From Macrotis lagotis (taxonomy: Eukaryota; Chordata; Mammalia; Peramelemorphia; Peramelidae): a DNA stretch of 64,000 nt. The translations under genes were made by a program, and so were the position numbers. This document shows, one piece after another, positions 1-11,575 of this stretch. The stretch covers positions 2,695,467 through 2,759,466 of the forward strand of contig NC_133666.1 in NCBI RefSeq assembly GCF_037893015.1, read 5' to 3'. The notes beneath the pieces are model-generated. The model saw only the letters and a list, made by a program, of their open reading frames with translations, did not search any database and was not told the origin of the DNA. Within the stretch, counting starts at the first letter, position 1. Each line of letters opens with the position of its first letter.

Positions 1-19
1 CAGCCCGTGACGCGGCTGA

Positions 20-982
20 AGGAACCGAGGCCTACAGGGGCACACGCTGGCCCCGGGTCCCGCCGGCTCTGCCCCACAGCCGGGGCCACAGCAGCATGAC
101 ATCCACAGGCCCGTGACTGACATCGGCTCGGAACGCCCAACAATGCTCCAGGCTTCCAAGGTTCCCATGGCACCCGCTCTGGAGGACAAGCACCATCTAC
201 AGGTGCAGCTGCATGAGCCCCCAGGGCCACAGAAACCCGCGTGCTGCGACCCTCAGGCAGCGTCCTTCGTAGGCGCCCACAGACCCTCCAGGATGGCGCC
301 TGCCCGCCCCCAACTGCAAAGACAAGGGCCAGGAACACTGTCACAACCACAGGCTCTCCAAGGGGGCACACCTCGAATCCAACCAGCCACCGGCCCTGGG
401 CGCCCAGGTGGTGGAGGGGATGGAGGGCACATGGCAGCCCCGCCCCCAGCACAGGAAGCGAGGGACGCTCCAGACCCCCCAAACCTCATGCCAGCCACCG
501 CCAACAACAGAGACAATGCTGCGGCTCAGGGCATACCACCCCCCATGGTCTATGCCAGGGTCCCTGAAGCTCATGATGATGCCTCCCTAGCCATGGGAGA
601 CGGAAGGCACGCAGTAACTGCCAATGTGCTCACGGCTCAGATTCCCCCAGGTCATCTGCGGGGATCTTTACTCGGGGGAGGGGATCAAAGTCCTGAAGTA
701 TTGGCCCATCTGAGCCGGGCTCAAGCACTTCTTGATGGTAGCCAGAGAGACCGAGCACTGAGGCAGCGACACCGAGCCCACGCCATCCCGGACAATGTGC
801 TCACGGCTCTGCTTCAGTCAATGGAAAGAAGAGCTGGTGGCATGGCCCACCCCAGAAGGAGTAACACCCTCCCCCCGCACATCCTGATGGCATTACATAC
901 ACACGGCCCAGCTGCTCCATGGGCCCAAGCCACATCTGAGGACATCCCCGAAGACCTTGGCAGGGCAAATGCAGGGCCTTAA
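20..982 (+). CDS. Possible terminal exon, unknown protein
   Basis: The frame ending at the TAA at 980-982 is open from about position 20, over 300 codons, in GC-rich sequence. It has no ATG at its upstream end; the first is in 'ACAATGCTCC' near 140, and the frame may enter from an exon left of the window. The translation is rich in Pro, Ala, Gly, Arg and Gln, with no domain I recognise. A loose motif P-x-x-[VI]-L-x-A recurs: NVLTA at 623, EVLA at 695, NVLTA at 794, HILMA at 878. The first and third copies share 17 identical bases (622-638 and 793-809), so there was an internal duplication. A poly(A) signal follows at 1152. Seen: open frame, repeats, poly(A) signal. Inferred: last exon of a gene. 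GC-rich sequence gives long open frames by chance, so it could equally be a 3' UTR or a long non-coding RNA. Confidence 0.3.
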   Translation, partial: RNRGLQGHTLAPGPAGSAPQPGPQQHDIHRPVTDIGSERPTMLQASKVPMAPALEDKHHLQVQLHEPPGPQKPACCDPQAASFVGAHRPSRMAPARPQLQRQGPGTLSQPQALQGGTPRIQPATGPGRPGGGGDGGHMAAPPPAQEARDAPDPPNLMPATANNRDNAAAQGIPPPMVYARVPEAHDDASLAMGDGRHAVTANVLTAQIPPGHLRGSLLGGGDQSPEVLAHLSRAQALLDGSQRDRALRQRHRAHAIPDNVLTALLQSMERRAGGMAHPRRSNTLPPHILMALHTHGPAAPWAQATSEDIPEDLGRANAGP

Positions 983-1151
983 CACATCTACCCTCATCTA
1001 TGCCCTCGAGGTCATGGCTTTGCGGGCCACAAATACCCCCCTACTCTACAACAGGTGGCCTCAACGCTGACTCCAACAGCCCAAAAACACACTGAAGAAG
1101 GGGAGGATCTGCCAGAAGAAATGAGGAGGGGGCATTATTTTAATGACGAAA

Positions 1152-1157
1152 AATAAA
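1152..1157 (+). terminator. Poly(A) signal AATAAA
   Basis: AATAAA lies about 170 bases after the stop of the open frame at the left edge. It is followed by T- and G-rich sequence ('ggtttctcatgttttg') of the kind found downstream of cleavage sites. GC content drops sharply after it. Together these suggest that a plus-strand transcript ends near 1170-1180. Confidence 0.4.
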
Positions 1158-1549
1158 AATTTCTTCCCCATCAAATGGCGGGGGAAAGGTTTCTCATGTT
1201 TTGATCAGTGTTTCTGACCCCCTCCCCTCTATCTACCTTCACCCTGCTTCTCCCTTCGCCACCTTCTCCCTACCCATGGGTTCCCACGCTCTGCCCCCCC
1301 CCATCCCTGCAAACGATACAGCCCCACCCCCCAGTACCCAATTGAAGAATTAGAATTGGGAAGACCCAGGGCCCTGGTCTAGCTTCCTCCTGCCCCTCAT
1401 TTCTTTCTGCTTTCCATCACATTGCAGAAAAGGAAGGGATAATGTGTGTGTGGCTGTGTGCAGGGGGGCAGGAGGGGGAGGAGTGCCTGTCTGAGGCACA
1501 GAAGCTTGGGGGATGGGGGCCCCCCACCTGGCCTAGGTCAGGGAGAGAG

Positions 1550-1636
1550 TCTCCTAGCAACCACAAACTGGTTTTCCTGGGCAACAGAGGAAAACCTCTC
1601 AAGCCCCAGCAACGCAGCTGGTTACCCTGACAACAA
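1550..1636. promoter_or_regulatory. Cluster of RFX X-box-like half-sites
   Basis: Within 90 bases there are CCTAGCAACC (1553-1562), CCTGGGCAAC (1576-1585), and GGTTACCCTGACAAC (1620-1634). The last is one mismatch from the inverted X-box GTNRCC-N-RGYAAC bound by RFX factors. RFX sites usually mark cilium or MHC class II promoters, but no promoter is visible here. Confidence 0.3.
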
Positions 1637-1746
1637 CTCAGGAAAGGGGGAGGTGGGTGGAAGCACAGCGCTTTGGGAAGACAGCAGCACTTCAACTGGG
1701 AGGGAGGCCATCTATTAAGATTTGGAAATCTAACAGGAAAGAAGCC

Positions 1747-1860
1747 AGGGCAGCAAAGGGAGAGGGGCAGCAAAAGCAGGGGTGGGGGCAGCAAAGGGAG
1801 GGGGGCAGCAAATAGAGTGGGCCAGCAAAAGGAAGCAAGCAACAAAGGGAGGGAGGGGGA
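1747..1860. repeat. Degenerate purine-rich minisatellite
   Basis: Seven or so imperfect copies of a 14-20 base unit built on GGCAGCAAAGGGAG. The strand is almost all purine plus the CAGCAA core. The long minus-strand open frame over this stretch is a by-product of the low-complexity sequence. Confidence 0.7.
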
Positions 1861-3228
1861 AGTAAAGGGAGAAGCAGGGGGGCCAGCCCAGCTCCTTCCC
1901 AAGTTCCTCTGCTGCTTTGAGTGTGTGTGGGGGGGAGCCTTTCCCCAAAGCTGATGGAAGACTAGAAGCACCGCAATGCAGGTTGCCACATCAAAACAGT
2001 AAGAGCAGGGCACCAAGGCCAACTGCTAGGTGTCGCTGTCATCCAGCAGCTGCCCAGCTCGCCCTGTTCACATGGCCAAAACCTGCCCATTTCATGGCTG
2101 GCTGATCTCCATCAAATGGTAACTAAGTGAAGAATTCTATAAGCAAAAAGAATGTAGGGATCCAAATTGGAAAGATGGTCCAATTGGGTGATGACTACAT
2201 CAAAGGAGTTGAAAAAGGACAAATTGCTACTTTCTCAAATCTCTGTTCTTGGCCATGTTTCTAACGGACCTTTTCACCATCAGGCCCTCCACAAAATTCC
2301 TAATCTTTCCCCTTTCCCTGGTGCTAGGACAGGAGGAGCTGTGGGTAGACACGAGTAGTTCCTCATTCTCTGAGAGCCACCCCCAGCAGGCTGCAGCCCT
2401 CTGGGGAACAAAACTTGGACATTTGAGTGCTCTGAGGCAACCCATGGGTCTACCTGTGCCTACCTCTTCTCCCACACTCCCACCCAGACATCAAACTCAT
2501 GATTGTTACAAATTCAAGGACATTCCTCAGGCCCCCTTTCCCCCCACATCTGGTTGCTCTAACCCAGTGAAGCAGCAAGGTTCCTTTTTCACAGGGCAGC
2601 CTGACTGAGGAGCTGGGGTTCATATGGGGAAACTGAGGTGGATAAAAAGCTAGCTACAAAATACTTATAATTTGCAGAGCCTAAATAAAGAGAAGAATTT
2701 ACATGTTGGCCTGGGACTAGGAGACACAATTTGATGACTCCATATTACACACGGCTACTCTCTTCCCATTTGCTCCAATATGGCCACTTTGCCCTCCTTA
2801 AAGACACAGGCTGGGAAAATGTGCAGCAGGAGCCTGGAAAGCAAACCAATGATGCTGCCTCCCATCAGACTCAAACCTCCACGAAGAAACTGTTCCTTAG
2901 GCCTGCCAACTCTCCATTTCCTATAATTTCCTAAAGCAGGGGTGGCCTCCATCTCTGTTCTTTCTGCCCCTCCTCTTCTCCGTAGCTTTGGGGCTTTTCC
3001 CCAAATTATCCCCACTTTAACTCACCTTCTTTACCGAGACTTGGTTCCTGACATCCCTCTTGCTGGGAAAAGCTTCCTCCATTGTTTTTAAAGTCTCTAG
3101 TGTCTTTCCAACTTGGTTGGTGACAGGGTGATGAAGGATTGGGCCATGGCCGCTCTTGAGGAACATTTGCTACAGCATAGAAGGGCTTTGCTCTTCTTGG
3201 TGAAGTCCCACGTCTTTTTTCTTTTCTT
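1861..3228. other. No gene or clear repeat seen
   Basis: Mixed, moderately GC sequence. Short open frames occur on both strands with no family resemblance and no splice or promoter context. I see nothing assignable. Confidence 0.4.
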
Positions 3229-3368
3229 AGGTTTTTACAACGCAAACGGGGTTAAGTGGCTTGCCGAAGGCCACACAGCTAGGGAATTATTGTCTGACGC
3301 CGCATTTGAACCCAGGTACTCCTGACTCCAAGGCTGGTGCTTCATCCACTACGCCACCTATCCGCCCC
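3229..3368 (-). mobile_element. MIR/THER1-related CORE-SINE
   Basis: Antisense copy running from 'aggttttta' (the A-rich tail) through 'gttaagtggcttgcc..aaggccacacagctag' to the tRNA-like head 'cgccacctatccgcccc'. The complement of the B box (TTTGAACCC) is clear. It is nearly full length and mildly diverged. Confidence 0.9.
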
Positions 3369-4070
3369 AAAGTCCCGCTTCTTAAAGTGTGGAATAGATA
3401 CTGAGACCTGATTCTTCACCTGAGGGTCCCAGAAACTCACTGAAGACATTGACCTCAGGCAAGTCACCTTTGGGTGTCAGGATCCTTACAGTTAGCTAAG
3501 TCCCCATGACATATAGAATGTTGATAGTAAGGGACAAGTCACACAGCATGCCTCTTCATTTTACAGTTGGAAAACCCAGCTAATTGAACATCTGGAACCT
3601 CTCTGTTCATTTTTGGCAGATTACCCACACTTTTCCTAATCTTCAGCACCTCCTCCTCATCTACTGATCTCTTCCCTGCTGCCTCCTAGCTGTAAAAGTC
3701 CTTCCCCTGGTGCCCAGAAGCCTACCATTTCGCCTCCTTTTCATCTCCTTCAGATAACCTACTACACTTGCTGCCTTTACTTCCTCTTTTCACTGCCCTC
3801 TGACCTCATCACTCAACTGGAACCACTCTGTCTTAACTGAATCCAATGCCCTTTCCTCCATTCTCATTCTTGTTCACCCCTCTGTTAACGTCAGAAACTG
3901 GCCATCCATTTTCTTCGTGGAATCTCCCTCTACTTATTCTGCCAGTTCTCCTGTTGGCTAACCAATTAGTCCTCAATCTATTTTACTGGATTTTTCTCCA
4001 GGTAACGCCCAAGGGTCTGTCCTGGAAGTCTCTTCTCTCCTGATAGATTTCACTTGGTCATCTCACTACA

Positions 4071-4217
4071 GGGGCGCTAGGTGGCGCTGCAGGGAAGAGA
4101 ATCCTGAACTTGGAACTGGGAAGATTTCATCCTGCAGAGTTCAAATCCAACCTCAGAAACTGACTAGCTATGTGACCCTGGACAAGTCACTTCATCCGGT
4201 CTGCCTCAGTTTGTGAA
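4071..4217 (+). mobile_element. MIR/THER1-related CORE-SINE
   Basis: Sense copy. Head GGGGCGCTAGGTGGCGC, B box GAGTTCAAATCC, core 'gtgaccctggacaagtcactt' and end 'tctgcctcagttt' follow in the usual order. The A-box region is diverged. Confidence 0.85.
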
Positions 4218-4439
4218 TACCCAGAGCCAAGAGATGGAGTGTCTTATTCATGGGATGGCCAGGAGGACAGGATCACTGGATCAGAGAGCACATATTGAAG
4301 AAAGAGTATCCAAAGACTGGGAAGGAAGGGAAAGGCAGATAATGGAGGGTTCTCAATGCCACACAGGATTTGCTATTTCAGTCTTAGGGAGCCATCTTTC
4401 TGTAGAAAGTCTTTCTTGGTCCCCCCTCCTCCCCAACCC

Positions 4440-4650
4440 ACTGCATGGCTCTGGAATATTTGCTTGTGGTCTCTCCTTATTAAACTGGGAGCCCCTGAAG
4501 ATTGTACCCCCAGCATTAACACAATGTCAATCTAACATGAGTGAGTTGACTGGCTCATCCAGACCTTTCATTTGACAGAGGAGGACACTGATCAGAGAGT
4601 CAGTGACTTATCTAACTAAGCTCACACAGGAACTGACCGATTCCACCCCC
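4440..4650 (-). mobile_element. Old MIR/L2-like remnants
   Basis: 'gacagaggaggacactgat' and 'agtgacttatctaactaag' resemble the antisense MIR middle. The preceding 'taaactgggagcccctgaagattgta' resembles an L2 3' end. Both are strongly diverged. Confidence 0.35.
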
Positions 4651-4659
4651 CACCCCCAG

Positions 4660-6453
4660 ATCCAAGGTTTACCCTATGATTCTAAACTAGGCCAGTCTTA
4701 AGATTCTATGTAGCCTCTCAGTTTCTTTTCTGTGGAACTTTGTCCATCAGCTCTCTCAGAACCAGAATCCAGAGCATTTTAAAGACTGGAAAAGCCCCAA
4801 ATTTGGGGTGAGATTTTACTCCATGCAAAATCTTTCTCCCTCCATTGGACACAGTAGCATCCTCTCAGTTTTGGCCACCTTTGTGTAGGGGAGGGGGAGA
4901 AGGAGGAGATTAGGGAACCTCATTGGTCTTTGCAGCAGGATTTCTTTTGTGATGTCTGCGGAGGGAAGTCAGACAAAGCAGATAGTGGGGTCATCTTGAA
5001 CTGGAGGGAGTGAAGAGAGCCTTAACCTGGGAAGTGGGGGAGGGAATGGAATTTGATAGTGGACATAACAGGAAGGGAGGGTACCCTTTGGGCACAAGAG
5101 AATACTCGAGGGGGTGTGAGGAAGAGGGAGAACATAGTCAAGCTTTCTGGGAAAACCCCATTTTTTTTTTGTTTCAGTAATGAACTGATTTAAAGGGCCA
5201 GAGCACAAATGGCCAACCTGATTAGTCAAATCCCTCCTAAGTGTCCCCTGAAAAATTGGCAGGAATGGAAGGAGAGAAAAACAACTTAAACTACCATGTC
5301 CCTGAAAAAAAGAATCCCCTGTCCCATAGCTAATCTCATAGAAAGCAAGTGTGTGGACCCTGAAAAGCAGGAACCTGGGACTGGTTTTCTTCTGAGATGA
5401 TGTTGCCCCAAGAACTCTCAGTTGACTCAAAATGGAAAAAAAGGAGAAAAGAGGCATGGAGACAGGAGAGGCTCCAAGCCCTGCAATCCACTTGATGGGT
5501 TTTGAAATGAATTCATAAAACACCTACTGGGTGAGCTAGTTGCTAGAAATGGATGACCACTCCAGGTGCTATTTCCCCAACCAGTCTTCTCCTCAGAGTC
5601 CAAAGAAGCCAGAACATAGCATCACCCATTGCCAGGGCATAGAGGAGATAGCCCATCTATTCACAAAATCATCAATGGAAGTATTTCACCAACCCACTCT
5701 TGGTCTTTGGGAATCACAGACAACTGGTAAAGTCCAAACAAGAAGATGGGAGGGAAAAACTAGTTGGAGAACACAAACAAGTTGTGAACTCCTCCTTCCT
5801 CCCAGAACTGGGCAGCCCCAGGCAAATCTGGCTACCCACCAAACTTGAAGATGAAGATGCATCTTGAATATAGAAGCATCCTGTAGGTTGTTTCAAGGGG
5901 CAAAGGAAATAATGTCGGGAACATGTACAGTTGCTGTCCACTGGCCTGTGCCACAGCAGCAGAGGAAATTAGAGGACTTGCAATTTGAAAGTCAAGGGAG
6001 GGATTTTGTCTGAATGGCTAAAGGTAATGGGGCACTGGTATATAATGAACAGAATGAGACCCACACCGAAGTTTGATGTGCATTAAAAACAAATTTTCCC
6101 CTATTTTCTAAATACTACACAATGACCACACCGAGAATTCAGTGTGAAAACCAAGCAATCCCCATTGGGAACCTATGTGCCCAGGTTCTAGTATACCAAA
6201 GACGCACAATGGAGTGCAGGTAGAAGGGAAGGGGTCAGTGGCAGATGAGACAGACATCAGGAATAAATGTCTAGTTGGAGGCAGGAAGATGTGAATTATG
6301 ATGGAGTGGAAAAAAGCCATAGCCAGGGCATCTGCTAGAACCAGGCAAAGAGAGCCAGGAAGGAACAAGTGAAGAAACTGAGACTGTTGGTTGGTCCGAG
6401 GGACAAGAACTACCTAGGAGCAACAGGCCAAGAGTAGTAGCAAGATGTATCCT
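4660..6453. other. No gene seen
   Basis: Unremarkable sequence. A minus-strand open frame of 184 codons (5523-4969) has no recognisable domain and the biased composition of a chance frame. A short MIR-like end, 'attcataaaacacctactggg', is visible near 5510-5530. Confidence 0.4.
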
Positions 6454-6647
6454 GGGGCAGCTAGATGGCATTGCAGTGGATACTTTGACTTCTGCCATTT
6501 ATAGCTGTGTGCATTTCACCCTGTTTGCCTCAGTTTCGTCAGCTGTCCAATGGACTGGAAAGGGGAATGGTCAAGCATTCCAGAATTTCAACCAAGAAAA
6601 CCTCTGATGGGCTCACAAAGAGTCAGATTTGACTGAGAAACAACCAA
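6454..6647 (+). mobile_element. MAR1-like SINE, full length
   Basis: The head GGGGCAGCTAGATGGC is followed by 'gtttgcctcagttt' and the distinctive 3' part 'aagaaaacctctgatggg..tcacaaagagtcagatttgactgag'. That last stretch is typical of the longer marsupial SINE with an extended 3' end. It is internally shortened near the B box. Confidence 0.75.
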
Positions 6648-7875
6648 GGAAGCACAGCACCAAGATGGATTTAAAGGGAGGTCATTTTCAGCTCATTTCA
6701 AGGGAGAGCTACTTGGCAACTAGCTCTTTCTTATAACGCAATGGAATGATCTGGCTCTGCGGGATAATGAACTGCTCATGATTCCAAGTGGCCCAGCGGT
6801 TTCCTTGGGCCAACAACAGCTGTTTTTAACAAACAAATCCGTATGGCTTCCAAAGTCAGATCCGTTAGCTTCTGGAGCCAGGAGGAAATGTGTTGGCCTG
6901 CTTCTCCTTCGAATTCACTGCAGAATTGATCAGTAAGCTTTTCTTAAGTCCTGGATACTGGGCCCTGAGCTTTGGTGGGGGTCACAGGGACTGTTGGGCA
7001 GCCTCAGCTATTAGCAAAAGAAAGAGGAAGCTTCCAGGGAGTCAAGCAGCCCTGACTGGGTTTCATTGTCTTGACCCTCTGAAAGGTTGTGTGGCTGTGG
7101 GATGCCTTCTACCTTTTGGGTTAAGAACCACTTGGAAGTTTACTTCAAGTGTCCTTCACATAGCTGGCTGGACAACACCTGGAGGTTGACCTGAGTCCAG
7201 ACCCTCTCAGCCACCTCATTTTGCTCAACAGTGATGTATCTTAATAGCACAAGACAGGAGTGGAGAGGTCAGGGTTTTGTTAGTAAATCAGGACCCTAGA
7301 GTTGTTCCTCTTGTTAAGGATGGCCTTTCCCTCAAGGCAGTGAGGTGTGGAACTTGGTGCCATTGGGTCCAACCGAGCACTGCTGAGGGGTTGAGGACCC
7401 ACCCATGGCTGCTTTTTATAGGACCCAGAGAATATTAGTTTCATATAGGACTCACTTCAGTTGAGCCAAGTAGAATTCTGGGAAGCCTAAGCAAAGGGGC
7501 AGAAGGGGAAGACTTGCCTTGATTGCTTCCTTGTTTGGTGCCTGGCAGGTCACTGGGTCTTGGAGGGGCTTTCCAAAGAAGCCACAAAAAGGAAACTCCA
7601 AGATCAAGGGCCAAAGTGGAAGCAGCCTCTCCCTGAACTGACCCATCTCTGGCACCCTCTGCCCATGCAGCCTTCTGATCAGCCTGGCTGCAGTGCTGCC
7701 AATGGGGGGGGGGGGGCTCAGCTCACTTGATAATAACTCCCTCTGAGAGAGCCAGAACAATGTAAAGTTTGGAAGTTGGGATCATCCCATCTCATGGCCA
7801 CTCCCAAAGAAGGTTATGGACCCTGTGCACTTTAAGCCCTATTTGTCCCTAGCATCCCAATGTCGGCACCTTATG
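6648..7875. other. No gene seen
   Basis: Non-coding sequence with a G run at 7706-7716. Nothing assignable was found. Confidence 0.4.
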
Positions 7876-8082
7876 GTGCACCAGGCTGTGCCAGACCTGG
7901 AGGCAAAACACTCAAGTTCAAATGTGGCCTCAGATACTGCCTAGCTGGGGAACTCGCGCCATTGCTGCCTGACTCAGTTTCCCCAATTGTAAAATGGACC
8001 TAATAAAACACCCTACCTCCCAGGATTGTTGTGAGAACCCACACAGGGCCCGGTATACAGTAAGTGCTATCGAAATATGCGT
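7876..8082 (+). mobile_element. MIR element
   Basis: Sense MIR: 'aagttcaaatgtggcctcagata', 'tgactcagtttccccaattgtaaaatgg', 'ctacctcccaggattgttgtgag' and the end 'cccggtatacagtaagtgct' follow in order. Confidence 0.8.
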
Positions 8083-8097
8083 TTCTTTCCTTCCTTC

Positions 8098-8241
8098 CTC
8101 TTACACCGAAGAGAAAATGGAAAAGTCAGAGGGGAAGTAACGGGGCTAAAAATCACACAGATAATGACTGGAAGACGACACACGTGGAATTCGAACCTGG
8201 ATCTTCCTGAATGTGAGCCCAACACTCCAAGCCACCTTGGA
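8098..8241 (-). mobile_element. MIR-like SINE, diverged
   Basis: Antisense order is visible: 'gaagagaaaatgg', 'aaaatcacacagataatgactgg', 'gaattcgaacctggatcttcctga' and 'ccaagccacctt'. It lies back to back with the sense MIR just before it. Confidence 0.6.
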
Positions 8242-8783
8242 GTGAAAACAAATGACCCAGATTGCTTTCTGGAATTCCAAGGAGTAACCCTTTAAGAGCT
8301 ATTCATCTTCCTGGCCAAAAACATAGTCTCTTGACACCCTTCTCCTTGCTGACTGCTTTCCAACATCAGCCCACCCTTTGCTCCCTCCTCAAATTGGCCA
8401 CCGGTCCAACTCACCTTGACAAAGAGCTCAATCTCAGGCTCCTGTTTGGCGCTGGGCCCCCAGTCTGCCATCTTGCCTTGTCTCCTGCACTGCCAGTTGG
8501 GTGCAGACCACCCCACTAAAGCACAGAAGCTTCCCTCTGGTGCCCAGGAAACAGTTAGACTTCTTTCAGTTGGCTCTTGCCGGGATGGGGCTGGAACTAT
8601 GGGCAGACCCTTTTATCAAGATATGGGGTGACTAAACTTGAAACACTTCGGGGAAGTTCTTCAATTCATTTTCCTCCTTCCTGTTGACTTTAAAGTTTTG
8701 AATCAAGGAGGGGCAAAAGGAGGCGTGTATGAGTGGAAGGGAGTGCCTCTTAACCAGAGAGGTCTCAGAGGCATGACTCAGCA

Positions 8784-8784
<1 letters not shown>

Positions 8785-8829
<45 letters not shown>
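8785..8829. repeat. (CA)n microsatellite
   Basis: About 22 uninterrupted CA dinucleotides. Confidence 0.98.
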
Positions 8830-8834
<5 letters not shown>

Positions 8835-9480
8835 TTCAGTATACCCTAACAGCCCTGCTTTTATCTGTCAAATGGACCAAATCCTATCCCAAAACCTCCC
8901 TCTGAGGTCTGGGCTTCAAGCCCAGAAAAGGCCCTCTCCTTTCTGTTCCTATAACCTGACATCACCCACAAGCCCTTACAGGAAACAGGCTACCAAAGGC
9001 CTGGATTTTGTCAGTCAGGAAGGGAGGTCATTTACTGACTTGTCCTGTCCTGAAGAGGGGAAAAAATATGTCCTTTCTCCAATTTCCCTGTCCTCTTCCC
9101 ATCCAAGCATTTTGAGCCAGAGCACACACATAATGGTGTCTGCCATTGTGGGCCACCATCATTGGCAGCCAGAGAAAAGTGGGGCATGGAGCAGATGTGG
9201 GAAGGCTCATTTCCCAGCCTGCTTGCAAATTTCACTTCTCTTCTAATGCTTGCCAACCAAGTGAGACAGTCAGATTTTTACCTCATTGGGGGTGGGGTGG
9301 GGATGGGAGGTGTGGTGGTCAACACCAACCCAGAAGATACTCCCAAACATTCTAATAAGGGCAAGAGAGATCAAACAAAGTGGTCAGACCTTCATTTCCC
9401 CAGTTGAGAGTCAGAGAATCCAACGTTCCAGCCCTCCATAGCTCAGATTCAAGCCAAGACACTGAACCACATCAGTAGAA
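8830..9480. other. No gene seen
   Basis: The 202-codon plus-strand frame over 8638-9246 reads straight through the CA repeat and carries no recognisable domain. I see no other signal. Confidence 0.4.
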
Positions 9481-9481
9481 T

Positions 9482-9710
9482 GGAGGCAGTAGGGCAGGCA
9501 CCCAGTGCTTGGAGTCTTGGACTTCCTGAAATCCTGAAAGCCTGAGTGGAAATCCCACCTTGGACACTTGATTATTCTGTAGCCCCCATTAAGTCATCTC
9601 ATTTCTGCCTGCCTTCCCCATTTGTCAAATGGGAATAACAATTGCACCTGCCTCCCAGAGCCAGGATTAAATCAAGACCTCAGATGTCAAACATTTCAAA
9701 CTTGAAAGCA
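9482..9710 (+). mobile_element. MIR element
   Basis: Sense MIR landmarks include 'gagtggaaatcccaccttggacactt', 'cccatttgtcaaatgggaataac' and 'cctgcctcccagagccaggattaaat'. It is old and diverged. Confidence 0.7.
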
Positions 9711-9724
9711 CCATGAAAATCCTG

Positions 9725-9900
9725 GTGAATGGTTGTCTACAGCATGTACTATGTGCCCAGCCCTGTGCTACTATCCCATTTGGACAACCCTGGGAGGTGG
9801 TGGCTCTCACAATTCCCAACTGACAGATGAGAAACCAAAGCAGACAAGTCACACTATCAGGAAATGTCGGAGGCTGGCTTGGAGCTCGGGCCCAGCACTC
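9725..9900 (-). mobile_element. MIR element
   Basis: Antisense MIR landmarks include 'gtactatgtgcccagccctgtgcta', 'aactgacagatgagaaacc', 'acaagtcacactatcagg' and 'ggaggctggcttggagctcgg'. It faces the preceding sense MIR tail to tail. Confidence 0.7.
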
Positions 9901-10328
9901 TTACTTTTATTCACTTCAGCTACCATTTGCAATGTGCCAGACAAAAAAAAAATTCCTGTTCTCAAGAAACATGGTATAGAGCAAAACTATGGAAAATAGC
10001 GGCCCTCTATCTATAATACATACATACACATGTAGGTAGAGGTATGTTTGCATCAACATGTCTATGCATTTAAAGTTGGCAAAAACTTACACCAGAAAAT
10101 CTTTTTTGGATACTAAGGCTATGAATGATTGATTCCACGACCTTCTCCTCTAGGGGGCCCAAATGCCTTCCTTTTCCTCTCTTCTCTGCACTGAGAAGCC
10201 CAATTCTCAGGATCAGAAACCCTTGCATACTAACATGCCATCAGCAGATGGTCTGGGATGCACCTAGTAGCTTCCTTTTCTTCTTCCCTATGTATGCATG
10301 TATGTATAGATACATATAAATATGTTTT

Positions 10329-10470
10329 GGCTTTGACAAGGCAATGTGGTTAAGTGGCTTGTCCAAGGCCACACAGCTAGGTAATTATTAAGTGTCTGAG
10401 GCTGGATTTGAACTCGGGTCCTCCTGACTCCAGGGCCAGTGCTCTATCCACTGTGCCACCTAGCCACCCC
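10329..10470 (-). mobile_element. CORE-SINE, full length
   Basis: Well-preserved antisense copy ending CCACCTAGCCACCCC. It forms the left neighbour of an RTE LINE fragment. Confidence 0.92.
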
Positions 10471-11575
10471 TCCATGCTTTTTAGCACAATGTTTTCAGCA
10501 ATGGTGTTAGACACATTCAAAGATGAACATGGCATCCAGGTCAGCTACTGCACGGATGATAAATAATTTAAATTGAAAAGGTTTCAAACCAAGACTAAAG
10601 TGGAGGGAGAGTTGGTATGTGGCTTTTGTTTGGAGATGACTGTGCGTTCAATAGTCTCTGAGACTGAGAGAAAGCAGACTATGGATCAATTCTCTGCTGC
10701 TTGTGCTAATTTTGGCCAAACTATTAACAGCAAGAGAAAATAGGTTTTCCACCAGCCAGCACCACCACAATCATATGTGGAGACATTAGTTACAGCAAAT
10801 AAATATTGAATGCTGTGGATAAGTTCACTTGGTTTGGCAGTATGTTTTCCAGACATGTCCACATGGATAATAAGATTGATATACACACATTGCCAGAGCT
10901 AGGGAGGCTCTGAAGGAGAGTGTGGGAGTCAAGAAGTATTAGGCTCCCTACTAAAATGAAGGCGCTGACTTCATTGTTGTATGCCTGTAAAACCCGGACA
11001 GTCTCCCAATGCTAGGTCAGAAAATTGAATCACTTCCATTTGCATTGTCTCAGGAAGATTCTGCAGATCATCTGGTAGGAGAAGGTACCAGACACTGAGT
11101 CCTTCCTGGAGCTAAACTGTCAAACATTCAAATTCTGCTATAGACTCTAACTCCAGTGGGGGCTGGCCAAATTGTTAAATGTCAAACAAATGTTTGCCTA
11201 AAAGTATTTTTTATAGAGAATTCACACAGGGCAAGAGCTTATTTGGAAGTCAGTAGAAGCAATCCAAGGACTCTCTCAAGGTCTCTGAAAAAGTTTGGAG
11301 TTGATTGTGTGACTGGAGACACTGGCATGGTGTGCTCACATCAAACAAGGCATTGTGCTCTATAAGCAAAGTAGAATTGCAGTACCTCAAAAGAAACGTC
11401 AGATGCACAGTTAGAGTCATCACTATAAATATTCATGGGGACTCTCTGTGCCTGATGTGCGGTAGAGCCTTCTACCTAATACTGATTTGATCTGTCACAG
11501 TTGGACACACTGTACCTTGACCCTGATGCTATTTTGGTTTTCCTCAAGATCAAAGGACAGTAACTAACCCACCTA
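10471..11575 (+). mobile_element. RTE-clade LINE, 3' ORF fragment
   Basis: Sense-strand translation gives pieces typical of the C-terminal half of RTE reverse transcriptases. SAACANFGQTINSKRK (10692-10740) matches the family's 'ANFGLTIN' block. Then follow 'SSLGLAVCFPDMSTW', the region corresponding to 'YLGS', and later 'KKFGVDCVTG' and a cysteine-bearing end with 'CLMCGRAF'. These are split over frames by many stops and shifts. There is no endonuclease or YADD segment, so the copy is 5' truncated. A similar C-terminal stretch lies on the minus strand near 31.3-31.8 kb. The clade call rests on remembered motifs, not a search. Confidence 0.65.

Noticed and set aside
1417-2022. 201-codon minus-strand frame rich in Pro, Leu and Cys
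   Set aside because: It runs across the purine-rich minisatellite and its composition follows the low-complexity DNA.
4969-5523. 184-codon open frame on the minus strand
   Set aside because: No domain, no conserved-looking block, and no promoter or splice context. One frame of this length is expected by chance in 64 kb.
8638-9246. 202-codon plus-strand frame
   Set aside because: It passes through the CA repeat as a His-Thr string and has no recognisable domain.
10329-10470. tRNA-like A and B boxes here and in about 25 similar places
   Set aside because: They belong to tRNA-headed SINEs. No stretch folds as a complete tRNA with anticodon arm and acceptor stem.
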